Counted from the first letter of the stretch, positions 24,064 through 31,609 are shown. The stretch is 64,000 nucleotides of DNA from Halohasta salina (GCF_024178165.1 NZ_JAMZIE010000003.1:372001-436000); one strand, 5' to 3'. Notes: a model not told the origin generated them from the sequence alone. Made by a program: numbers and translations.

Positions 24064-25146
24064 CTATTTGTTGGGAGCTGAAACGGTATTATCACGCTCA
24101 GGTGGGTCTAAGTCAACTCCGATACCACTCAAACCAAGTTCTGCAGCAACGTCGACGGTCGTTCCACTCCCGCAAAATGGATCAAGGACTCGACCAGGGA
24201 CAGTTCTCGAATTACAATCACACTCAGACCACCCTGCGGTTGTTTTCACTTGTGAGAAAGTGAATTCTCGGAAATACCCGCCAAGGACTTCCTTCGCCTG
24301 AGCAGCTAATTCTTCCGTATTTGAAGCATTCTTTCCGCTTCCATTCTGTACTTCCTTTCCTTTACCAGCATCAGATATTCCTGTTGCACGGACTGCTTCG
24401 ATATGTTCCTCAGTTAGATCCGAGGCTTCGTAGATGTCCATAGCCCGTTTCGACTGATACCGGTCAGGATTCAATTCAGTCAGAGATTTTTCAAGAATAC
24501 GTTCTCTTGGCTTGCCACAGTTACTGCATACAGCAGGGGGACAGGCTGCCACCAAACAACGCTCGACGAGTTCCGATGGATAGGGAGCAAGGTGGGTATC
24601 ATTCTGATCATGAGGAATCTTCCAAACGTCGATAGGATCCTCATAGCGATTCTTGTAACCATATTTATCGAAATAATAGTCTGTGTTAGGGGGTGTCAGA
24701 TAGAAAATCGTCTCATGACGCCCAGTAAACCGGTTTTGAGCAGAGGTAGGAACACCATTAGGTTTGTGCCAGATAATTTCGTTTCTGACCCTCCAATGAC
24801 GCTCTCTCGCTTTCTGTACTAGCTTCCATGGAATGCCCATTCTGCTTCGATTTTTGTACTTATCTCCAACATTAAGGAAAATTGATCCAGTATCTCGTAG
24901 TACTCGCTCCCACTCATCAAGACATTCCATGAGTGATGAAATATACTCCTCAGGGGTTGACTCTTGACCGATTTGGTCCGCAAGGCCGTAGTCGCGCTTC
25001 TGAAAATAAGGAGGAGACGTGATTATTAGATCAACACTGTTATCATCAACAGGGAGGTCTCTCGCGTCGCCCGGTTGGAAATCATGTTTTGGAGGGTCAT
25101 CTGTCGACGGGTACTGTAGGTCATCAAACCCATCCATGTTAGACAT
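24064..25146 (-). CDS. DNA methyltransferase, SPPY type (beta class)
   Basis: The 360-residue protein has the catalytic TSPPYF motif near residue 43-48 and the AdoMet-binding DPFCGSGTT near 322-330. This order, catalytic before AdoMet motif, defines beta-class amino-methyltransferases; SPPY favours N4-methylcytosine but N6-adenine is possible. A middle insertion has CSNCGKPRER and a later CDC, a potential zinc site in the target-recognition region. It lies 42 bases downstream of a GHKL ATPase gene with no recognisable nuclease nearby. The gene has clearly lower GC than the element around it, so it looks like acquired cargo. Confidence 0.88.
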   Translation of the reverse strand: MSNMDGFDDLQYPSTDDPPKHDFQPGDARDLPVDDNSVDLIITSPPYFQKRDYGLADQIGQESTPEEYISSLMECLDEWERVLRDTGSIFLNVGDKYKNRSRMGIPWKLVQKARERHWRVRNEIIWHKPNGVPTSAQNRFTGRHETIFYLTPPNTDYYFDKYGYKNRYEDPIDVWKIPHDQNDTHLAPYPSELVERCLVAACPPAVCSNCGKPRERILEKSLTELNPDRYQSKRAMDIYEASDLTEEHIEAVRATGISDAGKGKEVQNGSGKNASNTEELAAQAKEVLGGYFREFTFSQVKTTAGWSECDCNSRTVPGRVLDPFCGSGTTVDVAAELGLSGIGVDLDPPERDNTVSAPNK

Positions 25147-25188
25147 TGTATACTGGGTCGTCTCGTCGAAGATATTTGAGAATTGTGA

Positions 25189-27453
25189 TTAATATGTTAT
25201 CTGTTTCAATTTGTCATCGGTGATCGTTTGATCAAGGAATGACTGTGCTACTCCCCTCATTGTCGTCTCAACAACTTCAACAGGGTCGATCTCTTCCCAC
25301 TGTGGGTCATCCTTTGTTTCCTGCTCAATTTCAATATATTGGCCCACAGAGAATAGTATCATACCCAGCTTGTAGGTTTGTTTCACATACGTTTTACCAC
25401 TTTCTTTGAGGTTGTGCCGCTGGCGGAAATTAACGTATGGAGCACTATCTTCGTTAATATATAGCGTCATGTCGTTCTCTGGTCCGGGGTATAGACGAAC
25501 AATCGAATGTTCGTCCATATCGTATTCGTCCCAATCCTCTTCTCCAATAAAGTGGGCATCCGGAAGTTCGTATCCTGCAGCACCCTCATTTTGGTCTTTT
25601 GGCGTATTCGTTTTTGTTTTTTCGACAGGTTCGGTCACTTCTACGGTGATTGTCTGAGACATGGAACCTGTCCCTTGAGTTGGTGAGACAGTAACCTCCA
25701 TATTGACTTGATTACCTGGCGAGAAAGCATCTGGAGGGTCAAATCTCAGGCTAAGTACCCCATTCTTGAGTCGCTTCGATTTGACCATTGACGGTAGAGA
25801 AACATCTACCGAACCCCGGTCCTTGTCGCGGGTGAGATAATCATTGGTAGCATCAAGCTCGAATCGCTGGAGAGAAGTTTTGTTTTCAGGGATTTGGACC
25901 GTGTATTGGTCCTCATTGTCATTGTTCTCCCAAATATCGTAATCCGAACGCGAGCGATATTTTTTAATTATATTGAATTCACTGGGGTAGAAATTCCCCT
26001 CATAATCAGCCTCTTCCTCCCCCTGTTTATCGATCGTTGGTGTCTTCTTACCTTCCTTCAGATACCCTTTGAGTGATGGATTCCGCCGGAGGATATCATC
26101 GAGAATATCCTCTTCGAGATCCTCTGATTCTTCCTCTATATCTTTAGTCCGACGACGTTCCTCTTCTTCAAGGAGTATTTCGTTTGATTTGAGAAGGTCT
26201 TCGAGTTCCGATTTGAGAACTTTCGAAGGATCCTTGTTTTGCAAACGATCCCGAGAGGGTTTGAATAAGTCAACTACGTCTGCATCGTTGATATCAGAAA
26301 AGTCGATGACAACCAATGTGTCATTCGAGATACGGCGTAGATTACAACGTCGCTTGAGGAATGTCTGCCCTTGATCTCCGTGGGTTTGACCATTGTATGT
26401 GAAGAGAATAGCTTGTTTAGTCTGCTTTGCACCAGTTACGAAAGACTCTGTGACCTTCTCTGACAGACCAATTTCCTTCAACTGGTCCTTATCCTTGAAC
26501 AAGAAAATGTTGACATTTTTTGTACCAAGCACATCATTATCGAAGGTGTGCTCAATACGGTCGTGATCTTGTAGGTATTGTTTTTTGTCCCATATGCTGG
26601 GAAGTAGGCCCTCTGTTTTCGGAGCACCATAAGAGTCCCCGTAACGAGTTTCGTTGAGCCGAATTGGCACAGGAGATTCAACTACATAGCGTTCAAGACG
26701 ATGTCTAAACCGTTTTGTAATTGTGCTCTTTACTTCGCTCTCATAGTTGAAACATTTTATATACGTTCCCTGTTCTCTGTCTGCGAGTTTCCCAGAAAAT
26801 TGAGGAGGTCGACCATTTACCGTTAAATATTCATAGCGTGTTTTTTCACGGTTCTGACGAATGATTGACCACGACCACTTACCGGGTTCATCAAAAGCAG
26901 ACGATGCAATGAATTTGTAGCCTCGCTCACCACAAAATGGCAAAACCCCCGTCGACCCCATCCCGTATTTTCCCTGCAAGAAATCGAATTCTTGTTTGAT
27001 TTCCCCCGGTGTAAGTACATTTAAGAATGTATGTTCAAAGTCTGATTGTGTCTGTCCACACCCGTTATCATACAATGTGAGAGAGAACGGGCCGTTTTGT
27101 TCGCCGTGTGCGGTCACCTCGATCTCATCTTCTTCTTTATCAATGAGATCATTGGCAGCCTCTTCCAATGACGAGTATTCGTCGCCTTCGTACTCGTCAC
27201 CGAATTTCTCAAAAAACGCACGCAAGATTATAGCATCAATTGAATTGACGACTAACTCAGTAAATGCCGCCATCGCGTCTGCCTGCTGGTTTTCGACAAT
27301 ACTGTAATTGTTTGGCTCCCGCCCTAGCGGTATCCACTCTGCCTCTGGGTGCTCGTCGAGTTCGTGGAGAGTTTCGGCGATCGATTGTTCTGCGTGTTTC
27401 TCCTCAATGAATTCTGTCGCCAAATTATGGGGGTCAAGGGCAGGGGTAGACAT
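25189..27453 (-). CDS. GHKL-type (Hsp90/MORC-like) ATPase (754 aa)
   Basis: The N-terminal ATP-binding Bergerat fold is explicit: ELVVNSIDA (N box, Asn70), DNGCG (129-133) and GKYGMGSTG (161-169). Residues about 190-420 fit the following transducer domain, with a charged helical segment (EEEERRRTKDIEEESEDLEEDI). A C-terminal beta-rich half with DPPDAFSPGN and TVSPTQGTGSM comes after it. Prokaryotic GHKL ATPases of MORC/MutL type are known partners of methyltransferases in defence operons, commonly with a nuclease or Z1 protein, neither of which is visible here. Probably an ATP-driven sensor or clamp in a restriction-like system; the exact type is unassigned. Its gene is A+T-richer than most of the window. 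Confidence 0.8.
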   Translation of the reverse strand: MSTPALDPHNLATEFIEEKHAEQSIAETLHELDEHPEAEWIPLGREPNNYSIVENQQADAMAAFTELVVNSIDAIILRAFFEKFGDEYEGDEYSSLEEAANDLIDKEEDEIEVTAHGEQNGPFSLTLYDNGCGQTQSDFEHTFLNVLTPGEIKQEFDFLQGKYGMGSTGVLPFCGERGYKFIASSAFDEPGKWSWSIIRQNREKTRYEYLTVNGRPPQFSGKLADREQGTYIKCFNYESEVKSTITKRFRHRLERYVVESPVPIRLNETRYGDSYGAPKTEGLLPSIWDKKQYLQDHDRIEHTFDNDVLGTKNVNIFLFKDKDQLKEIGLSEKVTESFVTGAKQTKQAILFTYNGQTHGDQGQTFLKRRCNLRRISNDTLVVIDFSDINDADVVDLFKPSRDRLQNKDPSKVLKSELEDLLKSNEILLEEEERRRTKDIEEESEDLEEDILDDILRRNPSLKGYLKEGKKTPTIDKQGEEEADYEGNFYPSEFNIIKKYRSRSDYDIWENNDNEDQYTVQIPENKTSLQRFELDATNDYLTRDKDRGSVDVSLPSMVKSKRLKNGVLSLRFDPPDAFSPGNQVNMEVTVSPTQGTGSMSQTITVEVTEPVEKTKTNTPKDQNEGAAGYELPDAHFIGEEDWDEYDMDEHSIVRLYPGPENDMTLYINEDSAPYVNFRQRHNLKESGKTYVKQTYKLGMILFSVGQYIEIEQETKDDPQWEEIDPVEVVETTMRGVAQSFLDQTITDDKLKQITY

Positions 27454-27597
27454 AGCCCATCATATGTAGAATACACATAATAATATACCGGATGTTCAAT
27501 GATAGCTGAAACATATAGAAATGGATAATAACAGCTATCTATTCGCCCATTTCGTAAAGAACTGATTTTAAATTGTAAGCTGTGACCACGAGACCTC

Positions 27598-27723
27598 ATG
27601 TCGACCGAGAACCGTCAAGAGTGGATAGAAACAACGCATCAGTACCTACGAGCCCGCTACCACCGCGTTCAGGCCCGCGACCGGCGTGGCAGAGTGTCGG
27701 CATCGAGATCGCCATCCAAGTAG
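27598..27723 (+). CDS. Doubtful short ORF (41 aa)
   Basis: MSTENRQEWIETTHQYLRARYHRVQARDRRGRV... is basic and helical, preceded by a TATA-like GATTTTAAATTG 30 bases upstream. Its 3' end overlaps the convergent repressor gene by 55 bases. It could be the beginning of a truncated gene. Confidence 0.3.
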   Translation: MSTENRQEWIETTHQYLRARYHRVQARDRRGRVSASRSPSK

Positions 27724-27944
27724 AGATAGCCGATAGTAGTCAACTCAAATATCGACGCACCCTCGTAGATCGGTGCGATCAACCCGCAGTCGACCAATGC
27801 CTCACACCGTTCGAGAATCCGATCTTCGGACGCCGTGAACCGGAAACTACGACTCATTGTCGACGGGGATGCCCAACCACTCTCATCAAGATGCTCGATG
27901 ATCCGCTCGTCGAGCTGGTGCATCCATGAAGCCGACTTTCGCAT
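27669..27944 (-). CDS. PhiH1 repressor-like winged-helix protein 1 (91 aa)
   Basis: Starts MRKSASWMHQLDERIIEHLDE and continues as a winged helix (SPSTMSRSF..., RCEALVDCGLIAPI, FELTTIGYLYLDG). This matches the repressor type first seen in halophage PhiH. It follows an upstream paralogue with a 3-base gap; both share MRxSxxWM openings. Probable role: keep the element silent. Confidence 0.7.
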   Translation of the reverse strand: MRKSASWMHQLDERIIEHLDESGWASPSTMSRSFRFTASEDRILERCEALVDCGLIAPIYEGASIFELTTIGYLYLDGDLDADTLPRRSRA

Positions 27945-27947
27945 CTG

Positions 27948-28259
27948 TTAGCCCTCCTGTTTCTCAGAGGTTCCCCCAACCGATTCGTTACCGTTCTCAT
28001 CAACACGAACCCAGTTCTGGGTATCCAGTTTTCCGTCCAGATATGCCTCTCCGTCTTCAGTTATAATGTACACCCCATTTCCCAGATGCTTAACAAGGCC
28101 TTCCTCAGCGAGTTTCTTACAACGCTTGTGGACATATTGACGAGAGTAGTGAATTGGGGCATCATTCTTCATTTTTGTAGGAGAACCAGAATCGTGTTCT
28201 CGGATGTATTCTAACACCCGATCATCTACAATCGTCATCCAATCTCCAGAGTGGCGCAT
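27948..28259 (-). CDS. PhiH1 repressor-like winged-helix protein 2 (103 aa)
   Basis: MRHSGDWMTIVDDRVLEYIREHDSGSPTKM, then YSRQYVHKRCKKLAEEGLVKHLGNGVYIITEDGEAYLDG, is a clear winged-helix of the PhiH1 repressor type. First of the tandem pair and divergent from a PadR-like gene across a GTTAAC-bounded inverted repeat. The pair may be a two-component lysogeny switch or a duplicated immunity function; that is inference. Confidence 0.78.
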   Translation of the reverse strand: MRHSGDWMTIVDDRVLEYIREHDSGSPTKMKNDAPIHYSRQYVHKRCKKLAEEGLVKHLGNGVYIITEDGEAYLDGKLDTQNWVRVDENGNESVGGTSEKQEG

Positions 28260-28298
28260 ATCTTCTATGGTTTTCCTTGTTGCCTAAATTATCTGTTT

Positions 28299-28342
28299 GT
28301 TAACATTGGAGACTATAAGATACTCAGAGATTCTCCGTTAAC
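28299..28342. promoter_or_regulatory. Inverted repeat in the divergent repressor / PadR-like promoter
   Basis: Two GTTAAC hexamers (28299-28304 and 28337-28342) flank an interior GGAGA...TCTCC inverted pair. TATA-like ACTATAATAG (28341-28350) serves the plus strand and CTTATAGTC serves the minus strand. The position between divergent genes suits an operator of the winged-helix repressors. Confidence 0.45.
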
Positions 28343-28494
28343 TATAATAGACAGCGGTGAACAAGGTGTACCCACGGGACCGCTGCGAGACACTGTTGGC
28401 ACTGTGAGATTGGTCGGTGACGCGGTGGGTGCTGGAACACCCGCCGCGTTACGGTTCCGCGGTTTGCCCCATGCAATCCGCGAAAACCACGGGG

Positions 28495-28956
28495 ATGAAA
28501 CCCCGCACGACAGACGACGTAACGAACGCAAATAACCGCTGTCACTGCGGAGCCGCAGCCGACGGCGTCGACGCGCGAACCCGAACGCCAGTGTGTAGCG
28601 AGTGCGCTGGGTTGTCGATCATTGCCGACGGTGGCGTTCAGTGGTACGACCTCAGCGGGTTCCAACTCAATCTTCTCCGCGAGATCGTCGACTCCGAGAA
28701 GCCGAGCGGCCAGACCATCAGGCGGAACCTCGAAGCCCGAACAGGCGACCGGATCAATCACGGACGGTTGTACCCGAACCTCGATGAACTGGTCGACCAC
28801 CAACTCGTCGAGAAGGGCGAGCAGGACCGACGGACGAACTACTACGAAGTAACCGACGCTGGTCGACGGCTGGCCGAGCAGATCGCCGACGACTTCGATC
28901 ATGCGACGACCCAACCGCTGGCGGCCGCGACCGACGGAGGGTCGACGGATGAGTGA
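28495..28956 (+). CDS. PadR-like winged-helix protein with N-terminal zinc ribbon (153 aa)
   Basis: From ATG 28495 the protein has CHCGAAADG...CSECAG, a small zinc ribbon, then a winged helix: LSGFQLNLLREIVDSEKPSGQTIRRNLEARTG, HGRLYPNLDELVDHQLVEKGEQDRRTNYYEVTDAGRRL. The LYPNLDELV...GRRTNYYEVTDAG pattern is that of PadR-type regulators. The ATG lies in the loop of a GGGG/CCCC hairpin. Divergent from the repressor pair and first gene of the integrase operon, it probably controls excision or induction. Confidence 0.72.
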   Translation: MKPRTTDDVTNANNRCHCGAAADGVDARTRTPVCSECAGLSIIADGGVQWYDLSGFQLNLLREIVDSEKPSGQTIRRNLEARTGDRINHGRLYPNLDELVDHQLVEKGEQDRRTNYYEVTDAGRRLAEQIADDFDHATTQPLAAATDGGSTDE

Positions 28957-29167
28957 CGAAACCAAAGGCGGCCTGACGGTCGACCTCGATGCCGACGACC
29001 TCCAGCACCTGATCAGACACGGCCGGTCACAAGTCACGAAGGAGATCGGCCCGATCGAAATCAAAGTTCGCTGTGATCCAAAGGTGATCCACCGGATCGA
29101 CATGATCGATCCGAGCGGCGACACGTCGACGATCGCCGAAGCCGAATCCGGGGGTGAAGGATCGTGA
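28949..29167 (+). CDS. Hypothetical small protein (72 aa)
   Basis: An ATG at 28949 overlaps the previous stop by 8 bases; the open frame upstream is rejected. The protein has LTVDLDADDLQHLIRHG and IEIKVRCDPKVIHRIDMID, a likely alpha/beta mini-domain. The next gene starts at an overlapping GTG. No family recognised. Confidence 0.55.
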   Translation: MSDETKGGLTVDLDADDLQHLIRHGRSQVTKEIGPIEIKVRCDPKVIHRIDMIDPSGDTSTIAEAESGGEGS

Positions 29168-29403
29168 GCGACGAGAACGCGTTTTCGATCACGACCGAGC
29201 TAACCCGCGGAACGTCGACCGACGACCGCGACAAAATCAAGGCGACTGTCGAGGCCGAGGATATGGACGAGTTGGAAGCTCGGCTCGACAAAATCAAACA
29301 GCGACTCGAAGGCTGGGCCGCTGAAATGCGGGATATCCAGCCGGATAATCGTGGAAGCGGGCTACACGATGAGCAGACCGGACTCGACGAGGTGGAAGCA
29401 TGA
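29164..29403 (+). CDS. Small helical element protein (79 aa)
   Basis: Starts with GTG overlapping the prior stop. A beta strand (FSITTELTRGTSTDDRDKIKATVEAE) is followed by a helix (DMDELEARLDKIKQRLEGWAAEMRDIQP). I recall this strand-helix pattern as recurrent in haloarchaeal viruses and plasmids, without a known function. Confidence 0.6.
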   Translation: MSDENAFSITTELTRGTSTDDRDKIKATVEAEDMDELEARLDKIKQRLEGWAAEMRDIQPDNRGSGLHDEQTGLDEVEA

Positions 29404-29519
29404 CTCGTCATTACGGCCGGTTTGAACTGGCGCTGATGCAGTGTCGGACAGCCCTCGCGGCCGATCCGATTCTGTGGCGCCACTGGCAGCGACTCAACGA
29501 CACGGAGGGCTACCTATGA
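29400..29519 (+). CDS. Microprotein (39 aa)
   Basis: MTRHYGRFELALMQCRTALAADP then ILWRHWQRLN. Both ends overlap neighbouring genes by four bases (ATGA), matching the rest of this string. No motif. Confidence 0.5.
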   Translation: MTRHYGRFELALMQCRTALAADPILWRHWQRLNDTEGYL

Positions 29520-29620
29520 ACCGGTGGTGTGGTCGCTGCGGATCGAAGCTCGTCACCGAGACGACACAGGGCGGTATCCCGCATCGCGTCTGCCCGACGT
29601 GCGGGGGAAACGATGCCTGA
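29516..29620 (+). CDS. Zinc-ribbon microprotein (34 aa)
   Basis: MNRWCGRCGSKL and CPTCGG provide two CxxC pairs, the minimum for a structural zinc ribbon. The start overlaps the previous stop (ATGA) and the end overlaps the next start by 8 bases. Confidence 0.5.
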   Translation: MNRWCGRCGSKLVTETTQGGIPHRVCPTCGGNDA

Positions 29621-29843
29621 GACGACCGCAGTTGGCACCGCGCCGAACGTCGACATGAGCGCGGTCGACACGACGACGCCGTTCGAGCGCGACGTCGATA
29701 GCCACCGCGTGGTGTCGTGCTACTGCTGTCGCTGCGGGGAGACGGCAACGATCCTCGCCGAGCCGGGCCGGACCCACGAGTGGGAACACGCCCGGCGACA
29801 CCCGACCCACGTCGTCGACTACTGGCGGGAAGACGAGTCATGA
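29613..29843 (+). CDS. Zinc-finger-like protein (76 aa)
   Basis: Uses the ATG at 29613 (MPETTAVG). The cluster CYCCRCG, followed by HEWEHARRHPTH, has enough Cys and His for a zinc site. Coupled to the next ORF by overlap. Function unknown. Confidence 0.55.
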   Translation: MPETTAVGTAPNVDMSAVDTTTPFERDVDSHRVVSCYCCRCGETATILAEPGRTHEWEHARRHPTHVVDYWREDES

Positions 29844-30106
29844 GCACCGACCAGCAGGAACTGGCGAGTGGTGTCGACGGGAAGCGGGTCGACTGCTGTC
29901 CCAACTGCGGGTCGACTCGGCAACTCTCTCGTCGCGTGCCGTCATCGCCGCTCTCGCCGCACGACGACTCGGCCGACAAGTATCGGTGTGGAGCGTGTCG
30001 GTGGACTGGCGACAGCCTCGACGAGCGACCAGCGCAGCAGAGTTCGGGGAACGTCCACGGGACTGCTGAGAAGCTGCTGAAAGCCAACGCGGAGGACTGG
30101 CCATGA
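29840..30106 (+). CDS. Zinc-ribbon protein before the integrase (88 aa)
   Basis: From ATG 29840: CCPNCGSTRQL and, 25 residues later, YRCGACRWTG, a classic two-CxxC ribbon; C-terminus polar. Overlaps the integrase ATG by four bases, so it is co-translated with the integrase and may act as an excision or directionality factor. That role is inference from position. Confidence 0.6.
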   Translation: MSTDQQELASGVDGKRVDCCPNCGSTRQLSRRVPSSPLSPHDDSADKYRCGACRWTGDSLDERPAQQSSGNVHGTAEKLLKANAEDWP

Positions 30107-31155
30107 GCGACGCGCCGGACCTCTCGCCACAGGAGGCAGTCGACCGCTGGCTCGATCGGGCCTCACTCGATCGGGCTGCCCAGACGATCGCGGGCTACCG
30201 GGGACAACTCCGGCACTTCGTTCGCTGGGCGAACAGCGAGGGCATCGACTCGGTTGCCCAGCTGGACCCGTGGGACATCGAGACCTTCGAGACCCACCGT
30301 CGCGGGAACGATCTCGCGGCGATCACGCTGCGGAACGAACTCGGGACGCTGCGGCAACTGCTCGACTACTGCGCCCGGATCGGCGTGGTCGACGATGAAC
30401 TGCCGGAGTCGATAGAGTTGCCGAAGGTGTCGGCCGACGACCAGACCGACGAGACGATTCTGGAACCGCATCGTGCCAAATCGTTATTGGATGTCTACCG
30501 GAACGGTGACGAGGACTATCCACGCGGCCATGCCTTCCTCGAATTGGCGTGGTACACCGGGGCGCGGATGGGCGGACTGCGAGGCCTCGATCTCGGTGAC
30601 GTCGACTTCCAGGAGGGATTTGTTCGCTTCCGGCATCGACCGGAGACAGGGACGCCGTTGAAGAACGCCTACGACGGCGAGCGCGTCGTCGGGATCAGCC
30701 AGCCAGTCGTTGATGCACTCACCGACTACGTTGCTGAGGACCGTCCCGATGTCACCGACGATCATGGTCGACAACCGCTGTTCGCCACGATGCACGGCCG
30801 GATTAGCCTGAACGTGCTACGGACGAGCTGTTACTACGCGACGATCCCGTGTCGGTTTCGATCCTGTCCGCACGGGAAGGACCGCGACAGTTGTGACTGG
30901 ACGACTCAGGCAGATGCATCGAAGTGTCCGTCATCACGGTCGCCACACCAGATCCGCTCAGGATCGATTACGTGGCAGCTTGACCGCGGCCTGCGGGCCG
31001 ACGTTGTGGCCGAACGAGTTAACGCGAGCGTCGAGATCATCGAACAGCACTACGATCAAGCATCGGATCTCGCGGCCTATGAGAGACGCCGTGAGAAGCA
31101 TCTGAGCAAACTCGGATTTCAGACAGAAGATGACAACGAGGAGGAAACAGCATGA
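30103..31155 (+). CDS. int: Tyrosine integrase of the element (350 aa)
   Basis: A full-length phage-type tyrosine recombinase. A SAM-like N-terminal core-binding domain (residues 10-100, QTIAGYRGQLRHFVRW) precedes the catalytic domain with Arg155 (YTGARMGGLR), His282 and Arg285 (PHQIR) and nucleophile Tyr317 (EQHYD). A Cys-rich insertion near 250-275 (CRFRSCPHGKDRDSC) is like those I recall from haloarchaeal integrases. It ends 12 bases before the attR repeat and is the last gene of an overlapping operon. It should catalyse integration into, and excision from, the tRNA-Val 3' end. Confidence 0.92.
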   Translation: MSDAPDLSPQEAVDRWLDRASLDRAAQTIAGYRGQLRHFVRWANSEGIDSVAQLDPWDIETFETHRRGNDLAAITLRNELGTLRQLLDYCARIGVVDDELPESIELPKVSADDQTDETILEPHRAKSLLDVYRNGDEDYPRGHAFLELAWYTGARMGGLRGLDLGDVDFQEGFVRFRHRPETGTPLKNAYDGERVVGISQPVVDALTDYVAEDRPDVTDDHGRQPLFATMHGRISLNVLRTSCYYATIPCRFRSCPHGKDRDSCDWTTQADASKCPSSRSPHQIRSGSITWQLDRGLRADVVAERVNASVEIIEQHYDQASDLAAYERRREKHLSKLGFQTEDDNEEETA

Positions 31156-31167
31156 TCCAAACCGACG

Positions 31168-31185
31168 AAACCTGCCCAAACCCAT
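31168..31185 (+). repeat. Right attachment repeat (attR)
   Basis: AAACCTGCCCAAACCCAT matches the tRNA-Val 3' end at 4020-4037 with one mismatch (17 of 18). It lies directly after the integrase stop and marks the right end of the element. Bases beyond it do not match the sequence to the right of attL. Confidence 0.8.
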
Positions 31186-31195
31186 ACTGCATTTG

Positions 31196-31213
31196 AAGAA
31201 CGTCGTTCTTTTT
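31196..31213 (+). terminator. Hairpin and T-run terminator (probably the original tRNA-Val terminator)
   Basis: AAGAA-CGTCG-TTCTT followed by TTT forms a palindrome with a T-run. It lies 10 bases right of attR; if the element excised, it would sit right after tRNA-Val. At present it would terminate the integrase operon. Confidence 0.5.
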
Positions 31214-31394
31214 ACCCATCTTCGTTCAGTGCCCCAGAGAGGGCTGTAGCCCACATCGACAACACCGCAGTCCACGGTTTTCAGACGAATACGTCCGCGA
31301 CTGATTATAGAACAGAAACATTCGAAAAACTGTATTACTATTCTCAATGGATTACCTGATGCTATATATAATAAAATTCATACTGTAAATAGGT

Positions 31395-31565
31395 TTAACT
31401 ATGTCCTTCCTGTTGTCCTGATTGGATAGTTGTGATCCCGGTGACTACACTCATCGGGATCGCTTCCCTATCCAGTCCCCGCTGGCCCCCACTCCCTCCG
31501 CGTTCGGCCGCACTGCGCGGCCATTGGTCTCTCCGGCATCGGCCCCCTCCCCGGAGAGGCCATCC
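31395..31565 (+). ncRNA. Candidate structured RNA with three hairpins
   Basis: Three perfect or near-perfect stem-loops follow each other. GGATAG/CTATCC encloses GATCCCG/CGGGATC (31424-31473). GGCCGC-ACTGC-GCGGCC lies at 31506-31522. TGGTCTCTCCGG pairs with CCGGAGAGGCCA (11 of 12) at 31525-31562. A strong TATA-like CTATATATAATA at 31363-31374 would start a plus-strand RNA near 31395. The region also lies downstream of the minus-strand pilin-like gene, so it could be that gene's terminator. No RNA family assigned. Confidence 0.3.
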
Positions 31566-31609
31566 GTTTTGTGATTGAATTCCTCACAGACCACCCGAGC
31601 GACCGGTCG

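Larger units (their letters stand above)
4020..31185. mobile_element. Integrated genetic element (provirus, plasmid-vesicle or ICE type) in tRNA-Val
   Basis: About 27.2 kb lie between the two tRNA-derived direct repeats. The intact integrase gene ends 12 bases before the right repeat. Contents differ from the flanking chromosome: dozens of short overlapping ORFs, zinc-ribbon microproteins, phage-type winged-helix repressors, a membrane-protein operon with a P-loop ATPase, and a lower-GC block with methyltransferase and GHKL ATPase. No replication initiator, capsid, terminase, portal or relaxase is recognisable. The type is therefore open: a membrane-enveloped virus or vesicle-forming element is my preferred reading, and a decayed or satellite element is possible. 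Confidence 0.85.

Noticed and set aside
29529-29612. N-terminal extension of the 76-aa protein to 104 aa
   Set aside because: It overlaps the 34-aa zinc-ribbon gene fully and adds no motif; the ATG at 29613 matches the overlap style of the operon.
11093-31155. Possibility that two recombinases mean two nested elements
   Set aside because: I found no second pair of tRNA-derived repeats inside the element, and the 11093 recombinase lacks the N-terminal domain of integrases; a local-site recombinase is simpler. Not excluded.
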